64,000 nt of DNA from Psychrobacillus sp042944905 (GTDB lineage Bacteria > Bacillota > Bacilli > Bacillales_A > Planococcaceae): NCBI RefSeq assembly GCF_042944905.1, contig NZ_CP168496.1, positions 3,224,001 through 3,288,000 on the forward strand, read 5' to 3'. Below the pieces are notes generated by a model. The model did not search any database, had not been told where the DNA came from, and saw only the letters and a program-made list of their open reading frames with translations. Positions 26,947-35,967 of this stretch are shown piece by piece (the stretch's first letter is position 1; the number at the start of each line of letters is the position of its first letter). Made by a program: the position numbers and the translations under genes.

Positions 26947-26975
26947 CCTCCTAAAGAATATACTTCTTTAGGAGG
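26947..26975 (-). terminator. Terminator hairpin that contains the downstream ribosome binding site
   Basis: CCTCCTAAAGAA and TTCTTTAGGAGG form a perfect 12-bp stem with a 5-nt loop, followed on the minus strand by six T. It ends the upstream gene (26985-27896) and at the same time hides the AGGAGG of the small ORF at 26790-26939. Confidence 0.8.
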
Positions 26976-26984
26976 CTTTCTAAA

Positions 26985-27896
26985 TTATCCATTTTCCTTA
27001 CCTTTGGACAATATATTGTCCAAAGAAAATAAATTGTCTGCCTGAAATTTTTTATCCAAATAAGATATATCAGGAATAACAGTGTCATTAATAGGTACTA
27101 AAAAAATCAACTTTTTATTTGAGCGTAAAAATGCATCTCTAATAAAAATTTCACTATTGCCATTTATTAAACTTTGTAATTTCAAAATATCCGAATACTT
27201 AAGACTTGCTTCATTTTCGATATGAATTTCAATCGTAAAATAATTTGCTCGAATATCTACTCGAGTGTTTAAAGTCCTCTCTTCTAAAATAAAATCATCA
27301 GCTGTTAATTTTATTCCGAAAATTTTTCTTTGTTCGCCTATCATATTTTTCATATCACTAGTAACTTCTTCTAAGAGTTTTTCAAAAGAAATTATTGGTA
27401 TAAAATCATTGTCATATTCATCAAAAGAATCTGTATGTTTGTAGATGATATTAGTCTTTGCTAAAAATCTAAATGGAAGGTCCAAGATAATTGCTACCTC
27501 GTCAACTAAATCAATTGAATTTTTCGATCTTTTAATTGTACGATCTTTAGATTCATGCGTGAAATTACTTTTTATAAACTTACTAATTGAAGACTTAGAA
27601 TTATATGTGTCAGTAAGTTCTTCGAGTTTTCTATCATCTAAATCGAATACAGTTTTCATAACTAAACAGCGTACACCAATTGTTAATTTTGCAAGATAAA
27701 AGTTTAATATCATCGGATTTTCATTAATCAAATATTTAACTTCATTTAATTTCACTTTAGGAGTTATTCCTCGTTCATTATAAAATTTTTCAAAGATTAT
27801 TTCGTCTTTAATTAATCTACTTATCAACTTTAGATTATTAGTTTTAAAATCATATCGATTCTTTTTATGATTGCCGGTTTCAAGATTATTTAGCAT
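26985..27896 (-). CDS. Unrecognised protein of the island control region
   Basis: 303 residues, soluble, Lys/Asn/Asp-rich, with no membrane segment. I see no named domain; the N-terminal part (LISRLIKDEIIFEKFYNERG, DRTIKRSKNSIDLVDEVAII) is helical and the C-terminal part (RVDIRANYFTIEIHIEN, RSNKKLIFLVPINDT) looks like alpha/beta. Palindromes with identical TTGGACAA arms lie upstream of its start (27949-27970) and inside its 3' end (27002-27025), so it may be, or be controlled by, a DNA-binding regulator of excision. Position before xis/int supports a regulatory role; this is inference. Confidence 0.6.
   Translation of the reverse strand: MLNNLETGNHKKNRYDFKTNNLKLISRLIKDEIIFEKFYNERGITPKVKLNEVKYLINENPMILNFYLAKLTIGVRCLVMKTVFDLDDRKLEELTDTYNSKSSISKFIKSNFTHESKDRTIKRSKNSIDLVDEVAIILDLPFRFLAKTNIIYKHTDSFDEYDNDFIPIISFEKLLEEVTSDMKNMIGEQRKIFGIKLTADDFILEERTLNTRVDIRANYFTIEIHIENEASLKYSDILKLQSLINGNSEIFIRDAFLRSNKKLIFLVPINDTVIPDISYLDKKFQADNLFSLDNILSKGKENG
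27002..27025. promoter_or_regulatory. 24-bp perfect palindrome with TTGGACAA arms
   Basis: CTTTGGACAATATATTGTCCAAAG is its own inverse complement. It lies in the last codons of the gene at 26985-27896. The same arms with the same 4-bp centre spacing recur at 27949-27970, suggesting a dimeric repressor operator. Confidence 0.6.
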
Positions 27897-27948
27897 CTTT
27901 AGTCATCACCTGATTCAGATACTATAGCTTTGAATCCTCAAATTTACT

Positions 27949-27970
27949 CTTGGACAAAATATTGTCCAAG
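27949..27970. promoter_or_regulatory. TTGGACAA-N4-TTGTCCAA operator-like palindrome
   Basis: Nine-bp arms CTTGGACAA/TTGTCCAAG around AATA, 53 bp before the start of the minus-strand gene at 27896. Matching arms to 27002-27025. Confidence 0.6.
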
Positions 27971-28014
27971 CTTTTAAGAAATGAATTTTAAAACCAAACT
28001 TCGAATAGTAACAG

Positions 28015-28125
28015 TTAATCGTTTATACCTTCTTTTGCGATTACCACTTCTAAAACGACCATTTCATTTATAGTATTTTTAAATAAATATTCAACCAATT
28101 TATTTTCCCATTTTGCATTTTCCAT
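28015..28125 (-). CDS. Possible small protein (36 residues)
   Basis: MENAKWENKLVEYLFKNT... ending KEGIND. The composition looks coding (charged amphipathic helix, hydrophobic VVLEVVIA strand) but no good ribosome binding site is visible. Rest of 27897-28604 holds the operator palindrome, a terminator at 28264 and no other gene. Confidence 0.3.
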   Translation of the reverse strand: MENAKWENKLVEYLFKNTINEMVVLEVVIAKEGIND

Positions 28126-28263
28126 TAATATTCTAATTGGCACCTAGAATGTCCAATTGTTTTCTAATCATGAATCGGTAAATCCTTAATATTTTCAAGT
28201 TAAAATATTGATGCCACTGATATTTTAAAGACAGATAGTTAATTTTCAATTGAACACCTCCAG

Positions 28264-28298
28264 AAAAGTGTCGTGGAACTTAAATTCCACGACATTTT
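28264..28298. terminator. Terminator-like hairpin upstream of the recombinase trio
   Basis: TGTCGTGGAA (28269-28278) pairs with TTCCACGACA (28285-28294), followed by TTTTT; A-rich on the other side, so it could act in both directions. Confidence 0.7.
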
Positions 28299-28604
28299 TG
28301 AATAGAATTAAAAAAACAGGATATAAATAGTGTGAATGTTTATTCGCATTCAATTGGCGAACAATTTCCCTTTATCCTTAAGAATTCAAAAAAACACCTA
28401 TGGATAAATGGACATACCAATCCCCTCATGGGTGACTGTCTGAACACTTCCAAAAGTGTTATTAGTGAAGCTATACCTCTTCCGCGTGGTGGAGGCCAAT
28501 AAATCAATTCTTTATATTCATATTCTATTTTAAAACATCTACTATTACAATAAATATTTTTAATATTTATTGTAGATTAAATCTTTCAGAAGGTTGAGGA
28601 GCAT

Positions 28605-29885
28605 ATGGAGCAAAAACTATCTAAACATTACTATAGCAATGAAAATAAACTATTCAAAGAAATTGTAGTGGAGTTTTGTGGTAATTACCCCTCGTCTCTA
28701 CAGAAAGACATAGAGAAATTTATAGATATCTTTTATAAAGAATGTCAAAAAGAAAAACGTATATTTGACTTAAATAAGCAAATTCAATTAAATAAATTAA
28801 CACTATCACATGTCATAAAAATCCAAGAGCAGTTGGATATATTAAAACTTAAGAAAGAGTTAGGGATAAAAGAAGCTCCTTCCCTTTTGTATTTTTTAGA
28901 GCAGTTCTGTAAGTTCCTTACACAAAAAGATATAGCAAAATTATATTATATTCTTCCGAAAAAAAAAGTAATTACAAAAAACAAAGAAAAATTAAACTTA
29001 TCTCTTATTAATGGATATGAGAATTATTTAAACTTGAAAAGATATTCCTCTACTACTATAAAACGCCGTTTGGTTAATACAAGATCGTTTTTAAAGTTCT
29101 TAAATTACACAGAGAATATTCAAACTTCAAATGACTACTGGTTGACAAGCTTTAAACTCTACGAAGATCACTTAAATCAAAGGTCACTTTTAGAAAAAAT
29201 ATTGCCTTGCAGCGCATATGAATATTTAGTAACAGTTAGATCATTTTCAAACTTTTTATATGAAAAAAAAGAAATAAAGTATATTTATCAAATACCAAAT
29301 AAAATGATTCAAAATGGGGACCGTTCTAATGAATTTACAAATGAGTCGGATATTCTATTAGTGATAAAACAAATTTTCGAAAGATCCAAAAATGTATTAA
29401 GGGATATTTCTATCTTTCTCATTATTTTAGAAACTGGATGCAGACCAATAGAAATAGTTAATTTAAAAATAGAGGATGTAAATATAAAAGAAAAGTTAAT
29501 AGTACTAAAAAGTAAAAAGTCCCATCAGAGGACATTATTAATAACCGATACCACTTGTGCACTTATTAAGGACTACTTAATCGTTCGCAATAATTATTTC
29601 GTTAACAATAATGATTCTTTATTTTTAAATATATATGGAAACGAAATTACAAGTTCCGATATTTCAAATTTATTTAGAAAGTACAATAATCGATTACAAG
29701 AAGAAAGAAGGTTTACTCCTAAATCCCTTAGACATACATTCATAACAAACTCTTTAGAAAATGGAAATACTATGGAACAAATCAGAGCAATTGTAGGACA
29801 TAAACATCTAATTTCAACTCATTATTATTTTTACCGAAACATTGATGATTTAAAAAATGCATTTAAAGATAAAAAACTATATTAA
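28605..29885 (+). CDS. Tyrosine recombinase, first of a trio (RIT-like)
   Basis: 426 residues, N-terminal SAM-like domain and catalytic domain with Arg in TGCRPIEI, SLRHTF, GHKH and Tyr in HYYFYR. The first His of the HxxR box is replaced (PKSLRHT). AGAAGGTTGAGG precedes the ATG. Three tandem recombinases with nearly no gaps are the signature of RIT (recombinase in trio) elements. Confidence 0.85.
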   Translation: MEQKLSKHYYSNENKLFKEIVVEFCGNYPSSLQKDIEKFIDIFYKECQKEKRIFDLNKQIQLNKLTLSHVIKIQEQLDILKLKKELGIKEAPSLLYFLEQFCKFLTQKDIAKLYYILPKKKVITKNKEKLNLSLINGYENYLNLKRYSSTTIKRRLVNTRSFLKFLNYTENIQTSNDYWLTSFKLYEDHLNQRSLLEKILPCSAYEYLVTVRSFSNFLYEKKEIKYIYQIPNKMIQNGDRSNEFTNESDILLVIKQIFERSKNVLRDISIFLIILETGCRPIEIVNLKIEDVNIKEKLIVLKSKKSHQRTLLITDTTCALIKDYLIVRNNYFVNNNDSLFLNIYGNEITSSDISNLFRKYNNRLQEERRFTPKSLRHTFITNSLENGNTMEQIRAIVGHKHLISTHYYFYRNIDDLKNAFKDKKLY

Positions 29886-29897
29886 GGAGGCTACTTC

Positions 29898-30989
29898 TTG
29901 TCATTAAATAAAACAATCAATATGTCTATCGAAGAAATTTGTTCTCAATTAGGGATTTCCGAAACAAAACTTATAAAATTCCTTGAAACACCAGATGATG
30001 AATTTTCAACAGTTCAAAAAAATGAAAATAATAAAACCGCTATTTTTGTTATAGACCAGTATCTATTAAATTTAAGAACACTAGTGAACACTAATAAAAA
30101 ATCAGATGAAACTGCAAAAACATATAATAATTTTCTGTCAAGAGTTAAGCTTCACATCTTAAGTAATAATGCCTCCTTGAAAATTAACGAATTAAATGAA
30201 GTAATGGTAAATGAAGTAATTACTAAAGGAATGAAAGATAATCGCAAGTATTCTGTGAGAACCATTAATAAATACAACGCAATTATAAGGAGTCTTTTAA
30301 AATTTGCTTATAATATGAATTTCTCAAATAAAGACTTTCGTGCTAAATTCACAATAGAAAAAACTTCCTTACTTCCAAGGTATATTAAGGAAGAAGATTT
30401 ACCTAAAGTTCTGAAGTGCGCTGAGAAACTATCTAAACCACATAGTAGTAGAGCCATTATTATGTTTTTATTAATGACTGGTTGTCGTGTAGCAGAAACT
30501 TCAATTGTTAAAATAAAAGATTTTGACATCGAAAATGATTTAATTTATATACTAGGGAAAGGAAACAAGAAGCGAATTGTCCCTATGTTCGCTGAACTAA
30601 AGAGTGAAATGCTAGCTTATTTACAAAAAAGTGGGATTAAAGATTGGAATCCTAACTGTGAAGGATATCTATTTGCACGGGACGAGAATCATATAAGAAG
30701 CCGAAATTTTGATGTTAGGTCCATTCAACGTATAGTTGAACGTATAAGAAATTTACTACCTGAGCTTTCTTATATAACTTCACATTCTTTTAGGCATACA
30801 TTTAGCGTATATTGTCTTAAAGCTGGAGTTAAAGAACACTACCTTACAGATATCTTAGGTCATTCTGACCCCAAAACTACTATGACATATACGAAATTAC
30901 GAGGAGAAGATTTGAGAGATGCTATCATGAATAATTTTCCTTTTCCGTTCGAAAAACTCTTAAATAAAATGAATGAGAAATTAAAATGA
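29898..30989 (+). CDS. Tyrosine recombinase, second of the trio
   Basis: 363 residues with TTG start; AAGGAGG lies 8 nt upstream and the gene begins 12 nt after the first recombinase. Catalytic pattern: TGCRVAETS, HSFRHTF, GHSDPKTTMTY. The N-terminal ~35 residues look like a small helix-turn-helix (IEEICSQLGISETKLIKFL). Confidence 0.85.
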   Translation: MSLNKTINMSIEEICSQLGISETKLIKFLETPDDEFSTVQKNENNKTAIFVIDQYLLNLRTLVNTNKKSDETAKTYNNFLSRVKLHILSNNASLKINELNEVMVNEVITKGMKDNRKYSVRTINKYNAIIRSLLKFAYNMNFSNKDFRAKFTIEKTSLLPRYIKEEDLPKVLKCAEKLSKPHSSRAIIMFLLMTGCRVAETSIVKIKDFDIENDLIYILGKGNKKRIVPMFAELKSEMLAYLQKSGIKDWNPNCEGYLFARDENHIRSRNFDVRSIQRIVERIRNLLPELSYITSHSFRHTFSVYCLKAGVKEHYLTDILGHSDPKTTMTYTKLRGEDLRDAIMNNFPFPFEKLLNKMNEKLK

Positions 30990-31945
30990 TTACAGCCCTA
31001 GAACAACTTGAAATTTACCAAAAAAATGTTCGTTTAGCAAGATCTACTCTCTATACTTATTCCTTATATATAAATAAATTTTTTCATTATTTATCAAAAG
31101 AAATGGAAACTGAACTTCAAGAAATTTACTTGAATAAAGTCTCTAAATTAAGCGACTCTAATGGTAGAGTTATTAGATATTTTCCCATTGAAGGTACATT
31201 AATCGATAATTATTTTTCACAAATTCAGCACAAAGGTTATAATGTTCTGAAAGATAACTATAAAGCCTTAATGAGTTTTTTTAAATTTTTAGAACACAAT
31301 TATAATTTTTTAAACCCTATGTATACTTTAGAATTTCATCTAAAAGATTATTTAGAAGAAAAAAAATATTTTAGAGTACTTACTCGAGGGAATATCTTAA
31401 AGTTGATAAACACCATTTATGAGCATTCGGACAATTTGGAGAGAGATGTTAATTTGTTTTTAACATTGATTTCAACTGGTTGTAGAATTGGCGAGATACT
31501 TACATTAAAATGTGAAGAAATAGATAGTAGTAATGATACACTCTTTCTTAATAATACCAAAACAAAGGTAGAAAGATTAATTTATTTAAGAATTGAGATG
31601 GGAAAGGCATTAAAAGAGTACACATTTAATTGTAATAGAAAGCCATCTGATTTTGTTTTTTTGTCAGATAATAACAAACCCTTTACTAATAAAGAAATAA
31701 ATTCTTTATTAAAAAAATACTTAACAATAGCGAAACTTCCATTGATAACTGTACATGGTCTAAGACGAACCTTTGCAACATTAATGGCAGATGAAGGTAC
31801 CCCAATTGATGTTATTAGACAATTATTAGGTCATGAAAGCTTAAACACTACAAAGCAATACATTAATCCACATTATGTGCGCAATAGAGATTTTAATGCT
31901 CCGGATAACAAATTGATTCTAGATTATCTTAATAAAAAAATATAA
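30986..31945 (+). CDS. Tyrosine recombinase, third of the trio
   Basis: 319 residues; start overlaps the stop of the second gene in ATGA, indicating translational coupling. Catalytic pattern: TGCRIGEIL, HGLRRTFATLM, GHESLNTTKQY. 31946-32386 after it shows no gene and no clear inverted repeat end that I could match by eye. Confidence 0.85.
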   Translation: MITALEQLEIYQKNVRLARSTLYTYSLYINKFFHYLSKEMETELQEIYLNKVSKLSDSNGRVIRYFPIEGTLIDNYFSQIQHKGYNVLKDNYKALMSFFKFLEHNYNFLNPMYTLEFHLKDYLEEKKYFRVLTRGNILKLINTIYEHSDNLERDVNLFLTLISTGCRIGEILTLKCEEIDSSNDTLFLNNTKTKVERLIYLRIEMGKALKEYTFNCNRKPSDFVFLSDNNKPFTNKEINSLLKKYLTIAKLPLITVHGLRRTFATLMADEGTPIDVIRQLLGHESLNTTKQYINPHYVRNRDFNAPDNKLILDYLNKKI

Positions 31946-32386
31946 AATACTACACTAAATTACTAATGAATATTAACTGCATGATACTGCTCAATATTGT
32001 TAGGAGAAGATCGACAGTACCCCGCTTTTTGTCTTAACTTCTTCAAGCTCACCAATTCTGCTATTATAATAAATTTCAAATTAATGATAATTTACATCAT
32101 GCCGCCCATTCAGTATATGTTATTATAGAGCCCATCAGTATTTTAAAATCCTTAGTTAAAGCGCTTTTTACTAATTTAATTATCATACTCAGTTATACTT
32201 TTTCAAATATTTATTGCCGAATTATTGCCCGTAATCATACTTTAAGTTAGGGAGAAATTAATAGATATCATCTTGAACTGACTAAAATGAAGATTTTCAT
32301 ACGTATGTTCTTAAAATGTTTGGTATGATATAATTAAATTCTTCAAAGGCGATTGGTGCATATTGTTTAATAGTACATCAGTCTTT

Positions 32387-32420
32387 AAAATCCCATCTAA
32401 ATTTAATTAGATGGGATTTT
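32387..32420. terminator. Strong symmetrical terminator
   Basis: AAAATCCCATCTAA (32387-32400) and TTAGATGGGATTTT (32407-32420) form a perfect 14-bp stem. It closes the minus-strand small-gene pair. Confidence 0.85.
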
Positions 32421-32442
32421 TGAATTGAGAAACTATTTTAGT

Positions 32443-32619
32443 TTAAGTTTGTAATTCCAATAGGTGGACGATTATTGGATTATCAAAGTTAACTGATTCT
32501 AACGTCTTCTTGGCCATAAAGTTAGCTTTTACTTTATTCATAGGAATCTCAGAAAAATATACTAATTCATCTGCTAATTCTTCAATCAATGAGTTGGCAA
32601 CTATTTTTGATGTAACCAT
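32443..32619 (-). CDS. Small unrecognised protein (58 residues)
   Basis: AAAGGAGATGA lies just before the ATG at 32619, so translation is well supported. The protein (MVTSKIVANSLIEELADELV..., ending HLLELQT) is mildly acidic in its first half and basic in its second, without membrane segment. It follows the gene at 32642 by 22 nt, and a terminator comes after it. Could be part of a small regulatory or toxin-antitoxin type pair; no family recognised. Confidence 0.65.
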   Translation of the reverse strand: MVTSKIVANSLIEELADELVYFSEIPMNKVKANFMAKKTLESVNFDNPIIVHLLELQT

Positions 32620-32641
32620 CGATTTTCATCTCCTTTCCATT

Positions 32642-32821
32642 TTAATTATTTCTCACTTTGTATTCCCAACTGATACGAGTTTTGGCTTTAGCTAAGACTC
32701 GTAGTGCGTGCCATTCAAAGTATTTAACTGTAATTCTTGATTGAGCGGATTTTATTTTCTTTATGAAAAAATTGTATTTTGCTCTTTCCTTATTGTTCAA
32801 TGAATCCCTTAAAGTAGTCAC
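32642..32821 (-). CDS. Small basic protein (59 residues)
   Basis: Start placed at the GTG at 32821, which has GAAAGGTG upstream; an ATG at 32845 in frame has no site. The protein is very basic (about one quarter Lys/Arg: NNKERAKYNFFIKKIKSAQS, HALRVLAKAKTRISW). It is the first gene of a two-gene unit with 32443-32619. Not recognised; nucleic-acid binding is plausible from charge only. Confidence 0.5.
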   Translation of the reverse strand: MTTLRDSLNNKERAKYNFFIKKIKSAQSRITVKYFEWHALRVLAKAKTRISWEYKVRNN

Positions 32822-33080
32822 TGCTGTACACCTTTCTTTTAACATCTACAACAGATATTAGTAATACTTAAGTGATCCTGTATTTCAAGGAATTCTCTTC
32901 TGATTTGCTCATTCTTACGCGCATATCATCTTTATATATAGCCCTAATGAAATTGATAAACATTATAAAAAATGTTCTGTGAAAAGTCTCCAAGCTCAAT
33001 GTATTTTGATGTTCGTTTTTTTGCAAAAGCACCTCGTTACTTGAAGAAGCAACCTTCCCTTTTATAATGAGGTGAATAAA

Positions 33081-33221
33081 ATGGAATTACTTTCTGAAAA
33101 GAATGCATTGAACTGGATACTTTATGTTCTTTACATTGGATTTCCTATTCTAATAGCAATAAATTTAGGTGTATTAATAACTTTAATCCAATTACGAGAA
33201 GGAATAAAAGATAAATTATAA
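33081..33221 (+). CDS. Small single-span membrane protein (46 residues)
   Basis: MELLSEKNALNWILYVLYIG followed by a second hydrophobic stretch and a charged tail (LREGIKDKL). GAGGTGA precedes the ATG. CACCTCGTT at 33026-33035 can pair with AATGAGGTG at the ribosome binding site, so translation may be blocked in the folded leader. Size, hydrophobicity and this structure recall type I toxins, but it matches no family known to me. Confidence 0.5.
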   Translation: MELLSEKNALNWILYVLYIGFPILIAINLGVLITLIQLREGIKDKL

Positions 33222-33259
33222 TCTAAAGGAACAGAGTAATTGTTCTTTCTCTTATTGAA

Positions 33260-33867
33260 GTAGTCGAGTAGAAGGGAACCTCTCTACCTTGCGGTAGATT
33301 GTGTTCCACCCCACTCACAGAACCGTGCTTGCGCTATTTACGCACACGGCTCCTCCAAATCATCATTCACAAAATGGTGATTCTGCTATCCTCAATAGTT
33401 TAGTTTACATTTATTATTTCTACCGCTGTGTGTAGTAAATGTGTCCCTAGTGAGGGTGATCATTTGGTAGCAGCCTTTCCTCCATCGGCATTTGGTTTCC
33501 TCGCTTATTATCGCTTGTACGCCATACTCTTCTAAAAAAAAAAGACCGGTAGGGCCTCCCGAGTTGCCGTATTATATCAATGTGTGACGTGCCAAGGTCT
33601 CTGACTCCAGAGAGGTTTTATCCTTCTTGCCTTTAACGATGGATAAAATGTAGCTTCCTGCCGTGCTTAAAGCATCAGCCCTCTCGATTTACTAACATTA
33701 TGGAGCTCAATCCCTTCAACCATTTGGCTTTCGGCCCGCCACCTAACTGTCTACGCTTAAAGGCTAATGTTACCATTAGCCCTCCAAGACTCGCTACGAG
33801 TGAATGGCTAGTTCTTTCTCGACGGGAATCCCACCCGCTATATGATGCGACCTAGGCTCGGCCGCAC
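33260..33867 (-). mobile_element. ORF-less group II intron (~0.6 kb)
   Basis: On the minus strand it begins GTGCGGCC, matching the group II 5' end GUGCGNC. Near the 3' end (about 33347-33315) is a domain V: GAGCCGTG pairs with CACGGTTC around a TGCG/CGCA stem. A domain VI hairpin (TCTACC-GCAA-GGTAGA) follows, and the 3' end CGAC/CTAC lies at 33260-33263. The ~500 bp between contain no reverse transcriptase frame, so the intron needs help in trans to move. The exact 3' boundary is uncertain by a few bases. Confidence 0.8.
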
Positions 33868-34442
33868 AAGCACGACGTTAGTTGAATAACTATTGGTACC
33901 CTCCATTGGACTCTGGGAGTGATTTATACTCACCCTTACTTTAATTATATTAAAGACATAATTTTTCAGTTCAATTAGTTGTTTTCCATCGTTCGTTGGT
34001 TTGCAGTATTCCCCTGGAATTGAATGTGTTAACGTTTCACCGTTGATAATAATTTTCCACTTATCTTCTCCGTGCGGTTCTTGCATACAAACCGTTCCAT
34101 TTATAGGTTCAGGCCTAAATTCCTTCGGTTCCACTATATTAATTTCTTGCATTTCCTCATAAATATCTTTCATTTCTTCTTCTCTTAAGATTAACTCTGT
34201 GGTTGCAGTACCATCTGCTATTAAATCCTTAGTCCCTGTTCCTTCGAAAGTATTAATTTCATTCTTTTTTTGTACACCGAAATGAATAGAAAAATCAAAA
34301 TCACTAGGCATATTTTTAGTAGGAGAGTTTGTTAATTTTTAGATATCTCATTATTGTATCCCTTCTCTTTACCACTTTGTTGACAGCCCAATAACGATAA
34401 AAATATTAAAGACAAAATTTAGCTAAGTTTCTTCAATACCAT
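33868..34442 (-). pseudogene. Decayed lipoprotein gene interrupted by the group II intron
   Basis: From 34442/34436 the frame reads a lipoprotein signal peptide (LKKLS, stop, ILSLIFLSLLGC QQSGKE) that contains an in-frame TAA after five codons. A frame change near 34335 is needed to join TNSPTK to the open segment 34311-33868 (MPSDFDFSIHFGVQKKNEIN..., ~147 residues). The 3' end runs into the intron, whose first bases are read as VRPSLGRII before a stop. The mature part resembles small secreted lipoproteins of bacilli (DLIADGTATTELILREEEM). A stop, a frameshift and an intron make the gene non-functional. Confidence 0.75.
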
Positions 34443-34453
34443 CACTCCTTTTA

Positions 34454-34693
34454 TTACTCGAAGATCTCGATAAACATATAAAAAAGCACTGCTAAAAGCA
34501 ATGCATAATTGTACTTTAATTTATTGTTATTTGTATTGATATTTGCGTCGTTATTTAAAGTTTTGTACCACTCAACTGAACGGGTTAACCGCAATGGTTT
34601 TGGTTCCTTATTTTTTACTGCCGTATCAGAGTTTGTGGATGTATTTATAATGAATTGATATATCAAATCGCATATCAATTGGTAGAGTAGCAA
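34454..34693 (-). CDS. Possible small protein with C-terminal membrane helix
   Basis: 79 residues from a TTG start without a clear ribosome binding site. Polar N-terminal half and a hydrophobic C-terminus (YALLLAVLFYMFIEIF). It lies between the small acidic gene and the lipoprotein pseudogene on the same strand and may itself be a remnant. Confidence 0.3.
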   Translation of the reverse strand: MLLYQLICDLIYQFIINTSTNSDTAVKNKEPKPLRLTRSVEWYKTLNNDANINTNNNKLKYNYALLLAVLFYMFIEIFE

Positions 34694-34719
34694 TAAGATA
34701 TTACTATAATCTCAAAATA

Positions 34720-34926
34720 TTATTCATCAGAATCCCAATGTTCAGATCCAACAGCATCATCAGCAAATTCCCTTATTGCGTCATCTACTTGTATCTTGTG
34801 CGCATCATCAAGCTGATTATACGATTCTTCATCAAAATCTGCTTCTATATCGGTTTCATCAAGATTGGAAGTTAATTTTTCCACTATTTTAGCCTGTTTA
34901 TATTGTGATAGACCGCTACTAGTCAT
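34720..34926 (-). CDS. Small acidic protein (68 residues)
   Basis: AGAAAGGAGGGATG stands before the ATG, a strong site. The protein is rich in Asp and Glu (NLDETDIEADFDEESYNQLD... ending SEHWDSDE), pI very low, no membrane segment. The acidic, short form recalls phage or plasmid DNA-mimic proteins, but there is no sequence support beyond charge. Confidence 0.6.
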   Translation of the reverse strand: MTSSGLSQYKQAKIVEKLTSNLDETDIEADFDEESYNQLDDAHKIQVDDAIREFADDAVGSEHWDSDE

Positions 34927-35106
34927 ATTTCATCCCTCCTTTCTCAAGAATAGTAAACCTAAGTTCTATTATACTCCAACACTCGAAAATTAATATACAA
35001 GTTAAAATACTCTGTTATTATAAATACAAGCAGCTTGTCCGATTATAGATTCAAAGGGTTTTGGTCATTTCGTCAAAACGAACTTTCGTGTTATAAAACA
35101 AAAAAG

Positions 35107-35967
35107 GGTTCTGGTGCAAATATAATTTATTAGAAACATAGCACCTCATAACCCTTCACACCTGTGAATTATTATACTACGCCAAATAATTTATGTATGA
35201 ATTCAATCTCGTTTTTCACAGACTTCCCCCTTTGGAGAAGTTGTCCTTTTTTGAGCATGTGCATCACTTCCACTCCACAGATAATCTGTTGGGCTGTTCG
35301 AAACGTTTTTAACCCTAGCATAGAACGGACTCGCTTCTTGATAAAGCGGTGATCTTGCTCCACAATATTATTCAAATACTTCTGTTGGCGGATTTGCATA
35401 TCATCTGGTATGCTTTTTTCCTTTTTTAACTGTTTTATTGCTATCGGATAAGCTGGATTCTTATCAACTGTGATGACACGTGGCTTAGACATATGATTAG
35501 ACTTCAAAGCTTTTTTGAAAAAGTCCTTTGCAGCCTGTTTATCTCTTGTTTTACTCAGATGAAATTCGATTGTGGTTCCTTCAGAATCGACTGCACGATA
35601 CAGATACATCCATTGCCCCTTTACTTTGATGTATGTTTCATCGACTCTCCAGGAATCATTGATTCGCTTAAGATGTGGTCGTATTCTTACATCTAATTCC
35701 GGTCCATATTGATGAACCCATCGCATAATGGTTGTGTGGGCCATTGATAATCCACGTTCTTCCATCATTTCCACCAAGTTACGAAAGCTAAGGTTGTACC
35801 GTAGGTACCATCTCACGGTTAACAAAATAATCTCTGGCTGAAAATGTTTCCACTTGAATAACTGTTCCTTTTCCATACTAATCACGTCCCTATTTAGAGT
35901 AGTACTGTTACTATTCCCAAACTTTAGAGGTGAATTGCAGTTGTGTAGATATTTTCGCACCAGAACC
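35107..35967 (-). mobile_element. IS6-family insertion sequence (861 bp)
   Basis: Terminal inverted repeats GGTTCTGGTGCAAATAT at 35107 and, inverted, GGTTCTGGTGCGAAAATAT ending at 35967 enclose one transposase gene. Length and ends fit the IS6/IS240/IS26 group. The 8 bp outside each end do not match, so no target duplication remains. Confidence 0.88.
35172..35876 (-). CDS. IS6-family DDE transposase
   Basis: 234 residues from the ATG at 35876; an open extension to 36035 crosses the IS end and is rejected. N-terminal helix-turn-helix (LSFRNLVEMMEERGLSMAHT), catalytic Asp in WRVDETYIKVKG, second Asp in VITVDKNPAY and Glu in NIVEQDHRFIKKR. This is the typical complete IS240-like transposase, so the element may be active. 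Confidence 0.92.
   Translation of the reverse strand: MEKEQLFKWKHFQPEIILLTVRWYLRYNLSFRNLVEMMEERGLSMAHTTIMRWVHQYGPELDVRIRPHLKRINDSWRVDETYIKVKGQWMYLYRAVDSEGTTIEFHLSKTRDKQAAKDFFKKALKSNHMSKPRVITVDKNPAYPIAIKQLKKEKSIPDDMQIRQQKYLNNIVEQDHRFIKKRVRSMLGLKTFRTAQQIICGVEVMHMLKKGQLLQRGKSVKNEIEFIHKLFGVV

Noticed and set aside
32510..32695. 61-codon plus-strand frame
   Set aside because: It is the reverse of two minus-strand small genes that have good ribosome binding sites.
33838..34311. Intact 157-residue protein
   Set aside because: Its last codons are the group II intron 5' end, and the upstream signal peptide is broken, so it is scored as a pseudogene.
34720..34926. Anti-restriction (DNA-mimic) protein
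   Set aside because: Only the acidic composition supports it; no Ocr/ArdA-like sequence pattern is visible.
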